From positions 3,348,001-3,412,000 of the forward strand of contig NZ_CP046115.1 of NCBI RefSeq assembly GCF_009707385.1: a stretch of DNA of 64,000 nucleotides. The letters run 5' to 3'. The notes beneath the pieces were generated by a model, which was given only the letters and a program-made list of their open reading frames with translations, made no database searches and was not told where the DNA came from. This document shows positions 45,219 through 55,122 of the stretch, piece after piece; position 1 is the stretch's first letter, and the number at the start of each line of letters is the position of its first letter. Made by a program: the position numbers and the translations under genes. Source of the stretch: Klebsiella oxytoca (GTDB lineage Bacteria > Pseudomonadota > Gammaproteobacteria > Enterobacterales > Enterobacteriaceae).

Positions 45219-46088
45219 TCAATAAGGTTCCCAGGTCGCAAACAGGCTGACGACAAACAGCGCCAGCGTACCGAGCACCATCTCTAGCTGCGTGGTGCGC
45301 ACGATTTGCTGCTGGGCTCGCGCTCCGCCTGCCGACATGCGTGGCACCAGAACATACCGGTTCACCAGCGCAATTGCCACCATTGCCGCCACGAGGGCAC
45401 ATTTGAACAACAACATGCGCCCCCAGGGCGAAGTGCTGATAAGTCCCCCCTGGATCAGCAGCGCATTCACCACGCCGCTGGCGATGGCTCCGGCAACCGC
45501 CAGATGCCCGTAGCGCGAAAAACGCATCATGGTGTAAATAGCGTCCTGCCGCCAGCGACCGTGCGCCAGGCGAAGACAGTAGACAAACGGTAAGAGACCG
45601 CCAAACCAGCTGGCCACGCAAAACAGATGCACCGCATGGTTTGTCCGCTGCAAAATCCCCAGCCAGCCTTCATTCATCGCCGCATGTCCGACGCCAGCCA
45701 ACAATAGCAGCTGGGCACAAAACAGAATCAGCAGCAAACGTCCCGGGCGTCGTGGCTTCAACCACACGATCGCCAGCGCCACAAAGGCTAGCAAAATTTG
45801 CCACACCCACACGCCGCCGAACTGCGTTGCGGCAACCGCTTGCCAGATGGCCGGCTGCCAGACATCCGGCCAACCGCTACCCATCAATCCGCCCTGCGCC
45901 ATCAGCATCAGCAGCGCCGAAAGCCCGCTCAGCAATAATAAATGGCGCATCAGCGGGTAGAAACGCTGCATCATTAAACGACGTAAGGTCACCGGCGCCC
46001 ACCATGTACCGTAAAGTACACAGCCGAATGCGACCATCAGCGAGATGAAATGAATAAAGCGTAAGCTGACATAAACTCCACTAAGCAT
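45219..46088 (-). CDS. yebZ: YebZ, CopD-family inner-membrane protein
   Basis: The 289-residue protein has about eight membrane helices and belongs to the CopD family (PF05425). Conserved His-containing segments include RFIHFISLMVAFG near residue 10 and HAVHLFCVASWFGGLLP near 155. CopD is thought to move copper across the inner membrane with CopC. It follows yobA after 4 bp, so co-translation is likely. Ligand and direction of transport are inferred. Confidence 0.92.
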   Translation of the reverse strand: MLSGVYVSLRFIHFISLMVAFGCVLYGTWWAPVTLRRLMMQRFYPLMRHLLLLSGLSALLMLMAQGGLMGSGWPDVWQPAIWQAVAATQFGGVWVWQILLAFVALAIVWLKPRRPGRLLLILFCAQLLLLAGVGHAAMNEGWLGILQRTNHAVHLFCVASWFGGLLPFVYCLRLAHGRWRQDAIYTMMRFSRYGHLAVAGAIASGVVNALLIQGGLISTSPWGRMLLFKCALVAAMVAIALVNRYVLVPRMSAGGARAQQQIVRTTQLEMVLGTLALFVVSLFATWEPY

Positions 46089-46092
46089 CGGT

Positions 46093-46467
46093 TTACTTCA
46101 CGATAAAGGTATATTGTCCTTTCGTCTTATGGCCATCTACGGAGACCACATGCCAGTCAACGGTATATTCGCCCGACGTCAACGCCTGCTCGACGGGTAC
46201 CGTTAGCTGCGCCTTATTGCCATCGCTGCGGACCGGTTTACCAAGAGGGATAGTTTTCTGCTGCGGTCCGGTCAGGGTAACTCCGCTGAACTGAGTTTCG
46301 ATACCTTCAGAGAAGTTCAGCGTCAACGCCTGCGGGGAGGCGTTCACTTCGGCACCGGCGGCCGGAAGCTGCTGCTGCAAGTGAGCGTGGGCAAATGCGC
46401 CTGCCGCAGTCAGGCAACCGGCGAAAAACACGGACAGACGCAGCGCGCGTCCGGCGATGATTGACAT
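46093..46467 (-). CDS. yobA: YobA, CopC-family periplasmic copper-binding protein
   Basis: YobA is 124 residues from ATG 46467, the length of E. coli YobA. It has a signal peptide ending GAFA|HAHLQQQ. The mature N-terminus has His-Ala-His, and DWHVVSVDGHKT near residue 110 supplies further His/Asp ligands, the Cu(II) site of CopC proteins. The ATG three codons upstream (46476) has a ribosome site too close to it, so the shorter form is preferred. It is the first gene of the yobA-yebZ-yebY operon. Confidence 0.9.
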   Translation of the reverse strand: MSIIAGRALRLSVFFAGCLTAAGAFAHAHLQQQLPAAGAEVNASPQALTLNFSEGIETQFSGVTLTGPQQKTIPLGKPVRSDGNKAQLTVPVEQALTSGEYTVDWHVVSVDGHKTKGQYTFIVK

Positions 46468-46602
46468 AGTTGTCATTCCCTTTTGTTATGTATGTAGCAT
46501 AGAGGATAACCCTGTATAATGTAGCAGTCGAGCTAAGCGTCTGAGACTTGCCTTTTGACCGCGTGCTTAGTACTTTTTGCGGCATTATCAGAGGAGAAAC
46601 CG

Positions 46603-46833
46603 ATGGAAAACAACCTGGCTAAAATATCCCAGGAGGAGATGGACAAAGTGAACGTCGATCTCGCAGCGGCGGGCGTCGCGTTTAAAGAGCGTTACAATAT
46701 GCCGGTGGTTGCCGACCTGGTTGAAAGAGAGCAGCCTGAGCATCTGCGCGGCTGGTTTCGCGAGCGTCTGATTGCCCATCGGCTGGCCTCCGTTTCGCTC
46801 TCGCGCCTGCCCTATGAACCGAAACAGAAATAA
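46603..46833 (+). CDS. holE: DNA polymerase III theta subunit HolE
   Basis: HolE is 76 residues, [20 protein letters not shown] to YEPKQK. It is the small theta subunit that binds the epsilon proofreading exonuclease in the polymerase III core. AGGAG lies upstream of the ATG at 46603; the frame extends 16 codons further back without a ribosome site. It is divergent from yobA and followed by exoX. Confidence 0.95.
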   Translation: MENNLAKISQEEMDKVNVDLAAAGVAFKERYNMPVVADLVEREQPEHLRGWFRERLIAHRLASVSLSRLPYEPKQK

Positions 46834-46911
46834 TTCCCGTACCCTGCGGATATCCGGGTTGGCAAGACCTGCGCATTGCATTACGCTGGTTTCTTTGGCC
46901 TGGAGCGAGCC

Positions 46912-47571
46912 ATGCTGCGCGTAATCGATACAGAAACCTGCGGACTGCAGGGAGGCATTGTTGAAATCGCCTCGGTAGATATTGTCGACGGACAAATCAC
47001 CAATCCCATGAGCCATCTGGTGCGCCCCGACCGCCCCATCAGCCCACAGGCGATGGCCATTCATCACATAACCGAAGAGATGGTCGCCGATAAACCGTGG
47101 ATTGAAGAGATTGCGCCGCTGTATATGGGCAGCCCGTGGTATGTCGCCCATAACGCCAGCTTTGACCGTCGAGTATTGCCGGAAATGCAGGGTGAGTGGA
47201 TTTGCACCATGAAGCTGGCGCGCCGCCTGTGGCCAGGAATAAAGTACAGCAATATGGGGCTGTACAAATCGCGCAAACTCAACGTCGCGACGCCGCCGGG
47301 CCTGCATCACCACCGCGCGCTGTACGATTGCTATATTACCGCGGCTTTGCTGATCGATATTATCAATACCACCGGCTGGTCGCCGGAGGAGATGGCTACT
47401 ATCACCGGTCGCCCGGCGCTGCTATCCACCTTTACCTTCGGCAAATATCGCGGTAAACCGGTCTCGGAAGTGGCGGAAAACGATCCCGGCTATTTACGCT
47501 GGCTGTTCAATAACCTGGATCGCATGAGCCCCGAGCTACGCCTGACGCTGAAGCACTATCTCGGGGAGTAA
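46912..47571 (+). CDS. exoX: Exodeoxyribonuclease X
   Basis: ExoX (219 residues) is a DnaQ-superfamily 3'-5' exonuclease used in mismatch and recombination repair. The DEDDh residues are visible: VIDTETCGL at the N-terminus (Asp, Glu), AHNASFDRRVL near residue 82 (Asp) and HHHRALYDCYITA near 132 (His, Asp). I chose ATG 46912 because the protein then begins MLRVIDTETCG, as in E. coli. It converges with ptrB, the stops 6 bp apart. Confidence 0.95.
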   Translation: MLRVIDTETCGLQGGIVEIASVDIVDGQITNPMSHLVRPDRPISPQAMAIHHITEEMVADKPWIEEIAPLYMGSPWYVAHNASFDRRVLPEMQGEWICTMKLARRLWPGIKYSNMGLYKSRKLNVATPPGLHHHRALYDCYITAALLIDIINTTGWSPEEMATITGRPALLSTFTFGKYRGKPVSEVAENDPGYLRWLFNNLDRMSPELRLTLKHYLGE

Positions 47572-47577
47572 CCGATT

Positions 47578-49638
47578 CTAGACCTCGGCCTGACCCGGCA
47601 ACGTTCCCTGCGCCAGGCCAATCAGAAACGCAAACTCCAGCGCCACGCCCTCGTAGCTTTTGAAACGCCCCGATTTTCCACCGTGGCCGGAGTCCATATC
47701 GGTACACAGCAGCAGCAGGTTGTCATCGGTTTTCAGCTCACGCAGTTTCGCTACCCATTTTGCCGGCTCCCAGTATTGTACCTGCGAATCATGCAGGCCT
47801 GTGGTCACCAGCAGATGCGGATAAGCCTTAGCCTCAACGCCATCGTACGGGCTGTAGCTTTTCATGTAGCGGTAATACTCTTCATCCTGCGGATTACCCC
47901 ACTCTTCAAACTCGCCGGTGGTCAACGGGATCGACTCATCGAGCATGGTCGTCAGCACATCCACAAAAGGGACCTGCGCCACTACGCCGTGAAATAGCTC
48001 CGGTCGCTGGTTCACCGCTACGCCCATCAACATACCGCCTGCGCTACCGCCCATGCCGTAGCAAAAACGCGGATCGCCGTAGCCCTGCGCCAGCAGCGCA
48101 TCGCAGACGTCGAGATAATCGTTGAAGGTATTTTTCTTGCACAAAAACTTGCCGTCTTCGTACCACTGCTGGCCCAGTTCGCCGCCGCCACGAATGTGCG
48201 CGATAGCGAATACAAAACCACGGTCGAGCAGGCTCAGGCGGCTGGCGCTAAAATCCGCATCCATGCTTGCGCCATAGGAGCCATAGCCGTACACCAGCAG
48301 CGGACTGGCGCCCTTGCGGAAATGGCCATGACGGTAAACCAGAGAGACCGGAACCTCAACGCCGTCGCGGGCTTTGATCCACAAATGCTCGCTGCGGTAA
48401 TAACTGGCATCAAACCCTTTGACTTCCTGCTGTTTCAGCACCCGCCGCTCGCCGGTATTCATATCCAGTTCAAACAGCGTATCCGGAGTCGTCATGGAGG
48501 AATAACCGTAGCGCAGGCGCGAAGTTTCCGGCTCCGGGTTATAGGCAAGCCAGGTCACATAGGCCGGGTCGTCAAAGGCAATGCCCTGGGACTCTCTTGT
48601 CTGACGATTGATCTGGCGCAGGCTGGTGAGCCCGTGCTGGCGCTCTTCGACCACCAGCCAGTCGGTAAACAGAGTAAATCCTTCCAGCATCACTTCGTTA
48701 CGCGCGGGGATCAAGGTCTCCCACTGCTGCTCATCGCGCAGGGTGCTGCGATACAGGCCGAAGTTCTTCCCTTCGCGGTTGGATCGCAGATAAAAAGCGT
48801 GCTGATAGTGATCGAGGCTATATTCATGATCTTTACGCCGCGGTAGAAAACAAATCGGCTCGGCGTCGGTCATTTCCGCATTGAGCAACAGCACTTCGCT
48901 GGTCGTTGCGCTGGCCAGATAAATCACCACAAACTGTTGAGAGGTCGTTTTGTGAACGCTAACGTAAAAAGTATCGTCCAGCTCTTCATACACCAGCACA
49001 TCTGAGCTTGCCGGGGTGCCGAGGCGATGACGCCAGACCTGGTAGGGTAGCAGCGTGGTTGGGTGTTTACGCACATACCATAGAGTCTGTGAATCGTTAC
49101 TCCAGGCAAAATCAGGCGAGACGTTGTCCAGCACTTCGGCAAACTCCTCTTCGCCGCGGAGGGAATAGAAGCGCAGGCTATATTGCCGTCGGGAAAGATA
49201 GTCTTCAGCCACCGCCATCAAGCTGTTGTCGGGGGAAACCCCTAATCCACCGAGGGTATAGAACTCGCTGCCGGCCGCACGCTGGTTGCCATCAAGCAAC
49301 ACCTCCCATTCATCCCACTCTTCTTTAACCACCGGCTGGCGTTGATAAATCGCATACTCGCAGCCCGGCTCGTAGACTTGCCGGTAGCGATAGCCATTTT
49401 TGCTGTAGGGGGCCGACACTTCGCGCTGCGGAATACGGTCGATAATTTCCTTCAATATCCTGTCCTGCAGGCTGTTCTGCGAAGACATCACTTTTTTGCC
49501 GTACTCATTTTCCTGACGCAAATAATCAAGCACTTCCGGCTGCGAACGTTGATCGTCGCGTAGCCAGTAATAATTATCGATTCGGGTATCGCCATGTAAG
49601 GTCATGGCATGGGGGATCCGTTTAGCTTTTGGTGGCAT
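47578..49638 (-). CDS. ptrB: Oligopeptidase B (protease II)
   Basis: PtrB (686 residues) is a cytosolic serine oligopeptidase of the S9A family that cuts after Lys and Arg in short peptides. A seven-blade propeller fills about residues 70-410. The hydrolase domain carries the nucleophile in [13 protein letters not shown], the Asp region in [14 protein letters not shown] and the His in [11 protein letters not shown]. It is closed on the left by convergent exoX; the 228-bp gap upstream to yebE holds hairpins but no gene. Confidence 0.96.
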   Translation of the reverse strand: MPPKAKRIPHAMTLHGDTRIDNYYWLRDDQRSQPEVLDYLRQENEYGKKVMSSQNSLQDRILKEIIDRIPQREVSAPYSKNGYRYRQVYEPGCEYAIYQRQPVVKEEWDEWEVLLDGNQRAAGSEFYTLGGLGVSPDNSLMAVAEDYLSRRQYSLRFYSLRGEEEFAEVLDNVSPDFAWSNDSQTLWYVRKHPTTLLPYQVWRHRLGTPASSDVLVYEELDDTFYVSVHKTTSQQFVVIYLASATTSEVLLLNAEMTDAEPICFLPRRKDHEYSLDHYQHAFYLRSNREGKNFGLYRSTLRDEQQWETLIPARNEVMLEGFTLFTDWLVVEERQHGLTSLRQINRQTRESQGIAFDDPAYVTWLAYNPEPETSRLRYGYSSMTTPDTLFELDMNTGERRVLKQQEVKGFDASYYRSEHLWIKARDGVEVPVSLVYRHGHFRKGASPLLVYGYGSYGASMDADFSASRLSLLDRGFVFAIAHIRGGGELGQQWYEDGKFLCKKNTFNDYLDVCDALLAQGYGDPRFCYGMGGSAGGMLMGVAVNQRPELFHGVVAQVPFVDVLTTMLDESIPLTTGEFEEWGNPQDEEYYRYMKSYSPYDGVEAKAYPHLLVTTGLHDSQVQYWEPAKWVAKLRELKTDDNLLLLCTDMDSGHGGKSGRFKSYEGVALEFAFLIGLAQGTLPGQAEV

Positions 49639-49865
49639 CTGCTTATTCTTCTGCGGCTTATCCCGTCAAGTTCCAAGTTGCCGGTGTGTCGGCAGGGTTA
49701 CCCGGCTCATCCAGCACGCCCTTACGCGCCGTCTGCCAGCAACTCAAATGATTGAGGGCATATATTTAGATTTCAGGCTGCCTCTAAGCAGCCTGAAGGA
49801 TAACGTGACTACACAATATATAAGGGTGGCAAAAGTCGCCAGCGATGCAAGCGAAACGGGCGGAT
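49639..49865. other. ptrB-yebE intergenic region with hairpins
   Basis: No gene is visible. The stretch has several dyads: GCCG-N6-CGGC near 49680-49695, GGGT-ACCC just after it, and TCAGGCTGC-N6-GCAGCCTGA at 49773-49796. None has a U-run, so they are not typical terminators. They may be a repeat element of the REP kind or mRNA 3' structures. Confidence 0.45.
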
Positions 49866-50546
49866 TTAAACCGCTATCGCCTGTTTTTGCGCCTGAATAT
49901 CTCGTTCAATTTCCGCACGCACTTCCGACGGTAGCTTAAGCGCCTCACCGAGGGCATTCAGGTAGCTGCGCTCCATAAAGTGGTCGATATCAATGACCGC
50001 ACAGCTGAGATAATAGACTTCAAGCGCCTCTTGCTCGCTGCCGATCCCCTGCGCCAGGCTCTGGGGATCCAGCGGCTGCGCCAGCGCCTGGTCGATTAAC
50101 ACCCGGCCCTGTACATCAATGTTTGCCGCGCGCAGCTGCTCTTCAATATTTGCTCGCTCACGGTCGTCGATATGACCATCGCTTTTCGCGGCAAAAATCA
50201 GCGCCATTATCAACCGTTCGCTGCGGGCATCAAGTTCGGCTGGCGCAGGAGATTGAGACGGCGCTGGAGCAGGTTGCACCGGCGTCTGCTGCGCGCTGGC
50301 GCGCATTTTCTGCTGATACTTATTCCACAACACGCTGCCTGCAACCGCACCGCCGCCTACCAGCAGCGCGCCGGTGCCGTATTTAGCTAACAGCTTGCGC
50401 GAAGATTTGCTGGCAACCAGTAGTCCTGCCAGCCCACCGAGCGCGCCCGGTAGCAGTAAGTTTTTGCCGCTTGATTGATCGTCAGATGAAGAAGAGCGCC
50501 CCTGCTGGCTCAGCAGAGACTGAAGTTGATTAAGCCAGTTAGCCAT
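49866..50546 (-). CDS. yebE: YebE, DUF533 inner-membrane protein
   Basis: This 226-residue protein has an N-terminal amphipathic part ([19 protein letters not shown]) and two glycine-rich membrane segments around residues 30-75. A C-terminal TerB-like acidic domain contains [20 protein letters not shown]. It is a member of the CpxR envelope stress regulon in E. coli. yebF, which separates yebE from yebG in E. coli, is missing here. The function is unknown. Confidence 0.92.
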   Translation of the reverse strand: MANWLNQLQSLLSQQGRSSSSDDQSSGKNLLLPGALGGLAGLLVASKSSRKLLAKYGTGALLVGGGAVAGSVLWNKYQQKMRASAQQTPVQPAPAPSQSPAPAELDARSERLIMALIFAAKSDGHIDDRERANIEEQLRAANIDVQGRVLIDQALAQPLDPQSLAQGIGSEQEALEVYYLSCAVIDIDHFMERSYLNALGEALKLPSEVRAEIERDIQAQKQAIAV

Positions 50547-50689
50547 ACATTTCCTCGTTGCGCGATAAGCGATATAGCCAGCCTAAACGACGCGACGTCA
50601 GGAAATGTTTTCGCCAGCTAAAGATGCGCAAATTTAGCGCGAGGAGACACGCAAGGCTGCCGCCAGCCATCCGACGGCAGGAGGGAAAG

Positions 50690-51049
50690 TCAGGCGGCTT
50701 TCGCTTTGCGCGGCTTTGCCGGAGCCAGAGATTCAGCGTCAGACTCAACGACATCGTCGGCACTATGCCCTGCTTCTGCCGGGGCGGAGGGCTCATCGGC
50801 GCTACCCTCAGCTTCCGGCAATTTACCGGAACGCAGAATATGGTTGAGGGTATCTTTGCGTTCGGCGAGCCACATCGCCATGCTGTCGCGCTGCTCTTCG
50901 TCGAGAGTCAGTGGACATTCCACCAGCCAGTCGTTGAGTACTTCCGCCAGATCGAGCATTTTGTCATAAGCATCGGCCTCTTTTTTGCTGGCAAAAGACA
51001 TTTTTTCCTCACCTTCACGAATCACTACATATTTAATTTCAACCGCCAT
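50690..51049 (-). CDS. yebG: SOS-inducible protein YebG
   Basis: YebG is 119 residues from ATG 51049 ([20 protein letters not shown]). The conserved N-terminal half matches E. coli YebG, while the C-terminal tail is Ala/Pro/Glu-rich and longer (ending [10 protein letters not shown]). A perfect LexA box lies 15 bp upstream. The role in the DNA damage response is not known. It is divergent from purT across a 135-bp shared control region. Confidence 0.95.
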   Translation of the reverse strand: MAVEIKYVVIREGEEKMSFASKKEADAYDKMLDLAEVLNDWLVECPLTLDEEQRDSMAMWLAERKDTLNHILRSGKLPEAEGSADEPSAPAEAGHSADDVVESDAESLAPAKPRKAKAA

Positions 51050-51064
51050 GATGCAGCCTCTCGA

Positions 51065-51084
51065 TACTGTATTTTTATACAGTA
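51065..51084. promoter_or_regulatory. LexA (SOS) box of yebG
   Basis: TACTGTATTTTTATACAGTA is a full CTGT-N8-ACAG palindrome with ideal flanks, 15 bp before the yebG start. yebG is a known LexA target in E. coli. Confidence 0.95.
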
Positions 51085-51128
51085 TATCAAATTTTCCTGC
51101 CGAACTCAAATTACGCACATAAAGACAT

Positions 51129-51151
51129 ACGCAAACGTTTTCGTTTATAAT
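51129..51151 (+). promoter_or_regulatory. PurR box and -10 of purT
   Basis: ACGCAAACGTTTTCGT (51129-51144) matches the PurR consensus exactly. It abuts TATAAT (51146-51151), so repressor binding would block the purT promoter when hypoxanthine or guanine is present. Confidence 0.93.
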
Positions 51152-51184
51152 GCGCCGCATATTTTTCTACTGTGGAAGAGAGTC

Positions 51185-52363
51185 ATGAGTGTATTAGGTA
51201 CGGCGCTGCGTCCAGCGGCAACAAAGGTAATGCTGTTAGGTTCCGGCGAACTGGGTAAAGAAGTCGCCATCGAATGCCAGCGCCTTGGAATTGAGACCAT
51301 CGCCGTCGATCGTTACCCTGATGCTCCGGCCATGCAGGTAGCCCACCGCTCACACGTTATCAATATGCTGCATGGCGAAACTTTACAGGCGCTGATTGAG
51401 CAGGAAAAGCCGGATTTTATCGTACCGGAGATTGAGGCCATCGCTACCGATACTCTGGTGGCCCTGGAGCAAGCCGGGCAAAAAGTCGTCCCCACCGCGC
51501 GTGCCGCAAAGCTGACCATGAATCGTGAAGGGATCCGCCGCCTGGCCGCGGAAGATCTGCAGCTGCCGACCTCAGCCTACCGTTTTGCCGACGGTGAAGA
51601 CGCATTTCGTGAAGCCGTCGCTGGGATTGGTTATCCGTGTATTGTTAAGCCGGTAATGAGCTCATCGGGTAAAGGTCAGAGCTTTATTCGTTCCAGCGAG
51701 CAGCTGGCTGAAGCATGGCAGTATGCTCAGCAAGGCGGCCGCGCCGGAGCCGGTCGCGTGATCGTTGAAGGCGTGGTGAATTTTGATTTCGAAATCACCC
51801 TTCTCACCGTCAGCGCCATTGACGGCGTACACTTCTGCGCGCCGGTCGGTCACCGTCAGGAAGATGGCGACTATCGCGAGTCCTGGCAGCCGCAGCAGAT
51901 GAGCGCGCTGGCGCTGGAGCGCGCGCAGGAAATCGCCCGTAAGGTGGTGCTGGCTCTGGGCGGCTACGGCCTGTTTGGCGTCGAGCTGTTCGTCTGCGGC
52001 GATGACGTGATTTTTAGCGAAGTCTCGCCGCGTCCGCACGACACCGGTATGGTCACGCTGATTTCACAGGATTTATCGGAGTTCGCTCTGCACGTTCGCG
52101 CCTTCCTCGGACTGCCGATTGGCGCGATTCGCCAGTACGGCCCTGCAGCCTCGGCGGCACTCCTGCCGCAGTTAACCAGCCAGAACGTCACCTTCAGCAA
52201 TATCCAGGCAGCGGTCGGCGCAGGCCTGCAGCTGCGTCTGTTTGGCAAACCAGAAATTGATGGTTCACGTCGGCTGGGCGTCACGCTGGCGATTGCCGAT
52301 AGCGTCGAAGAGGCGGTAGCGCGCGCCAAAGCCGCAGCTTCAGCAATTATTGTTGCGGGATAA
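51185..52363 (+). CDS. purT: Formate-dependent GAR transformylase PurT
   Basis: PurT (392 residues) uses formate and ATP to make formylglycinamide ribonucleotide, the folate-independent route of purine synthesis. It is an ATP-grasp enzyme with [19 protein letters not shown] at the N-terminus, [16 protein letters not shown] as the ATP-binding loop near residue 155, and metal-site residues in [16 protein letters not shown]. An open frame extends far upstream through the yebG region in this reading frame, but the ATG at 51185 is the true start by homology and promoter position. Confidence 0.97.
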   Translation: MSVLGTALRPAATKVMLLGSGELGKEVAIECQRLGIETIAVDRYPDAPAMQVAHRSHVINMLHGETLQALIEQEKPDFIVPEIEAIATDTLVALEQAGQKVVPTARAAKLTMNREGIRRLAAEDLQLPTSAYRFADGEDAFREAVAGIGYPCIVKPVMSSSGKGQSFIRSSEQLAEAWQYAQQGGRAGAGRVIVEGVVNFDFEITLLTVSAIDGVHFCAPVGHRQEDGDYRESWQPQQMSALALERAQEIARKVVLALGGYGLFGVELFVCGDDVIFSEVSPRPHDTGMVTLISQDLSEFALHVRAFLGLPIGAIRQYGPAASAALLPQLTSQNVTFSNIQAAVGAGLQLRLFGKPEIDGSRRLGVTLAIADSVEEAVARAKAAASAIIVAG

Positions 52364-52391
52364 AAAAAAGCCCGGTCGCAATGGACCGGGC
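52362..52391 (-). terminator. eda intrinsic terminator
   Basis: GCCCGGTC and GACCGGGC form an 8-bp GC stem with a 6-base loop. On the minus strand eight T residues follow. It begins 19 bp after the eda stop and abuts the purT stop. Confidence 0.92.
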
Positions 52392-52410
52392 CTCTGAATA
52401 CGCGCGAAGA

Positions 52411-53052
52411 TTATTTCGCGCCTTCTACCGCTTCACGAGCCAGTTTAGTGATACGGTCGTAATCACCGGCTTCCAGCGCATCTGCCGGAACCAGCCAGGA
52501 GCCGCCGATGCACAGCACGCTGTTCAGCGCCAGGTAATCACGGTAGTTAGCCGGAGAGATACCGCCAGTCGGGCAGAAACGGATGTGGCCGAACGGGCCA
52601 GCAATCGCCTGCAGCGCTTTTACGCCGCCGTTAGCTTCCGCCGGGAAGAATTTAAACTCCTTCAGACCATACTGCATACCCAGCATCAGCTCGGATACGG
52701 TGCAGATCCCGGGGATCAGCGGAATGGTGCCTTCGCCGGTCGCTGCTTTCAGCAGGGACTCGGTCAGGCCCGGGCTGATAGCAAACTGCGCGCCCGCTTC
52801 GGTCACTTCTTTCAGCTGTTCAACGTTAGTGACGGTACCGGCGCCGACAATCGCTTCCGGGACCTCTTTCGCGATAGCGCGGATAGCGTCCATCGCGCAC
52901 TCGGTACGCAGAGTCACTTCCAGCACGCGTACGCCGCCCGCAACCAGCGCTTTCGCCATTGGCACAGCGTGTTCCAGCTTTTTCACCACGATTACCGGTA
53001 CAACCGGGCCGGAGGTGAGGATTGCTTCTGCAGTTGTTTTCCAGTTTTTCAT
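52411..53052 (-). CDS. eda: KDPG/KHG aldolase Eda
   Basis: Eda (213 residues) cleaves 2-keto-3-deoxy-6-phosphogluconate to pyruvate and glyceraldehyde 3-phosphate. It serves both the Entner-Doudoroff pathway and uronate catabolism. The Schiff-base Lys is in [14 protein letters not shown] near residue 133 and the catalytic Glu in [11 protein letters not shown] near 45. I chose ATG 53052, [12 protein letters not shown], as in E. coli; the frame continues upstream into edd. It lies 37 bp after edd and is probably co-transcribed. Products of the lyase locus at 4-7 kb would ultimately flow through it. Confidence 0.97.
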   Translation of the reverse strand: MKNWKTTAEAILTSGPVVPVIVVKKLEHAVPMAKALVAGGVRVLEVTLRTECAMDAIRAIAKEVPEAIVGAGTVTNVEQLKEVTEAGAQFAISPGLTESLLKAATGEGTIPLIPGICTVSELMLGMQYGLKEFKFFPAEANGGVKALQAIAGPFGHIRFCPTGGISPANYRDYLALNSVLCIGGSWLVPADALEAGDYDRITKLAREAVEGAK

Positions 53053-53089
53053 CAGATTTTCTCTCGCCAGATCTACAAATCGAATCGTC

Positions 53090-54901
53090 TTAAAAATTGA
53101 TGCAGGTTGCGCCCTGTTCTGCTCCGGAGAGCTTCTCACGCAGCGCACCGAACATTTCCCGGCCGGTTCCAACACGCGAACCGCTCAGGTCAGGAATATG
53201 CGGCTGACGCGCGGCCAGCTCTGCGTCATCCACCAGCAGCGTTAGCTCGCCCGTCTGGCCGTTGACGCGGATGATATCGCCATCGCGTACCTTTGCCAGC
53301 AGGCCACCATCGTACGCTTCAGGCGTCACGTGGATTGCTGAAGGAACTTTGCCTGATGCACCGGAGAGTCGGCCATCGGTCACCAGCGCAATTTTGAAAC
53401 GGCGGTCCAATAATACACCAAGTGGCGGCATAAGTTTATGTAATTCTGGCATGCCGTTCGCTTTTGGTCCCTGATGGCGAACCACCACCACGCAATCTTT
53501 GTCGAGCAGGCCCGCTTCAAAAGCAGGCAGCACGTCATGCTGGCTCTCGAAGACTATCGCCGGGGCTTCAATTATCTGGTTTTCAACCGGCACGGCGGAA
53601 GTTTTCATCACCGCGCGACCGAGATTGCCGCTCAGCACTTTTGTGCCGCCGTGGTGAGAGAACGGTTTGTCAAAAGTCGCGATAACGTCTGCGTCCAGCG
53701 GCGCGGTCGCGCCTTCACGCCAGTCAAGCTCGCCGTTATTGAGCCACGGCTCCATGGTGTAGCGAGAAAGACCAAACCCGGCAACGGTGTGCACATCTTC
53801 ATGCAGCAGACCGCCTTTCAGCAGCTCGCGTACCAGCACCGGCACGCCGCCCGCGGCCTGGAAGTGGTTAATATCAGCCGGACCGTTCGGGTACAGACGC
53901 GCCAGCAGCGGCACCACGTCAGACAGGTCGGAGAAATCGTCCCAGTTGATGATGATGCCCGCCGCCCGCGCCATCGCGACCAGGTGCATGGTATGGTTGG
54001 TGGATCCGCCGGTTGCCAGCAGCGCGACAATCCCGTTAACCACGACTTTTTCATCGAACATTTTGCCCAGCGGCATCCACTCATTACCGTTACCGGTCAG
54101 ACGAGTGACCTGACGAGCGGCTGCGGCGGTGAGCGCTTCGCGCAGAGGGGCGTCCGGATGCACAAATGACGAGCCTGGCAGCTGCATCCCCATGAACTCC
54201 ACCACCATCTGGTTAGTGTTGGCGGTACCGTAGAAGGTGCAGGTACCCGGCGCATGATAAGAAGCGGCTTCGGACTCCAGCAGCGCCATGCGATCCACTT
54301 TACCTTCCGCATAAAGCTGACGAATGCGTACCTTTTCTTTGTTTGCCAGGCCGCTGGCCATCGGGCCGGAAGGAATAAAAATTGACGGCAGATGACCGAA
54401 CGACAGCGCAGCCATCGTCAGACCCGGGACTATTTTATCGCAGACGCCGAGATACAGCGCACCGTCGAACATGTTGTGCGAGAGACCAATGGCTGCGGAC
54501 ATGGCAATCACTTCACGGCTCAGCAGCGACAGCTCCATCCCATCCTGGCCCTGCGTCACGCCATCGCACATTGCCGGGACACCGCCCGCCACCTGTCCTA
54601 CCGCGTTAACGGAATGCAGCGCTTTACGAATGATATCCGGATAACGCTCGTAGGGCTGGTGGGCAGACAGCATATCGTTATAGGAGGTGATGATGGCAAT
54701 ATTGTTGCGCAGCATGCTTTTCAGCGAGGCTTTGTCATCCGCCTGGCAGGCGGCGAAGCCGTGGGCCAGGTTACCGCACGCCAGCTGAGCGCGATGAACG
54801 GTGTCGGTTTTGGCCTGGTTAATCCGGGCGAGGTAGGCTTCGCGGGTATCGCGCGAGCGTTCGATAATGCGATTTGTTACCCGTAACAATTCAGAATTCA
54901 T
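53090..54901 (-). CDS. edd: Phosphogluconate dehydratase Edd
   Basis: Edd (603 residues) dehydrates 6-phosphogluconate to KDPG. It belongs to the IlvD/Edd family with an iron-sulfur cluster. Conserved cysteines include the one in [14 protein letters not shown], with others in LYLGVCDKI and [15 protein letters not shown]. It is the first gene of edd-eda. The E. coli operon is induced by gluconate through GntR; I did not find a clear GntR site in the 220 bp upstream. Confidence 0.97.
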   Translation of the reverse strand: MNSELLRVTNRIIERSRDTREAYLARINQAKTDTVHRAQLACGNLAHGFAACQADDKASLKSMLRNNIAIITSYNDMLSAHQPYERYPDIIRKALHSVNAVGQVAGGVPAMCDGVTQGQDGMELSLLSREVIAMSAAIGLSHNMFDGALYLGVCDKIVPGLTMAALSFGHLPSIFIPSGPMASGLANKEKVRIRQLYAEGKVDRMALLESEAASYHAPGTCTFYGTANTNQMVVEFMGMQLPGSSFVHPDAPLREALTAAAARQVTRLTGNGNEWMPLGKMFDEKVVVNGIVALLATGGSTNHTMHLVAMARAAGIIINWDDFSDLSDVVPLLARLYPNGPADINHFQAAGGVPVLVRELLKGGLLHEDVHTVAGFGLSRYTMEPWLNNGELDWREGATAPLDADVIATFDKPFSHHGGTKVLSGNLGRAVMKTSAVPVENQIIEAPAIVFESQHDVLPAFEAGLLDKDCVVVVRHQGPKANGMPELHKLMPPLGVLLDRRFKIALVTDGRLSGASGKVPSAIHVTPEAYDGGLLAKVRDGDIIRVNGQTGELTLLVDDAELAARQPHIPDLSGSRVGTGREMFGALREKLSGAEQGATCINF

Positions 54902-55011
54902 AAAGGCTCCTCAAATTTTATCTGTCCGGCCGCAGCGATGTAGCGATAATTTTCGGTGCTTAAGGCAACTGTACTGGGGCTCAGGGGCAAAATATCTGCA
55001 AGCAGTGTAAT

Positions 55012-55044
55012 AAAAAAAGCCCCGGGGGTGAATCCTCCGGGGCT
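55012..55044 (-). terminator. zwf intrinsic terminator
   Basis: AGCCCCGG and CCGGGGCT form an 8-bp stem. On the minus strand seven T residues follow. It lies about 80 bp after the zwf stop and upstream of edd. Confidence 0.88.
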
Positions 55045-55122
55045 TAAAAGATTAAAAATTATGCGACTTGCTGCGCCAGATCATGTTACCGGTAAAATAC
55101 CTCAGATGGATTAACCTGGCAG

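Noticed and set aside
50558..51184. Long upstream extension of the purT frame
   Set aside because: The frame is open by chance opposite yebG. Homology, the PurR box and the -10 place the purT start at 51185.
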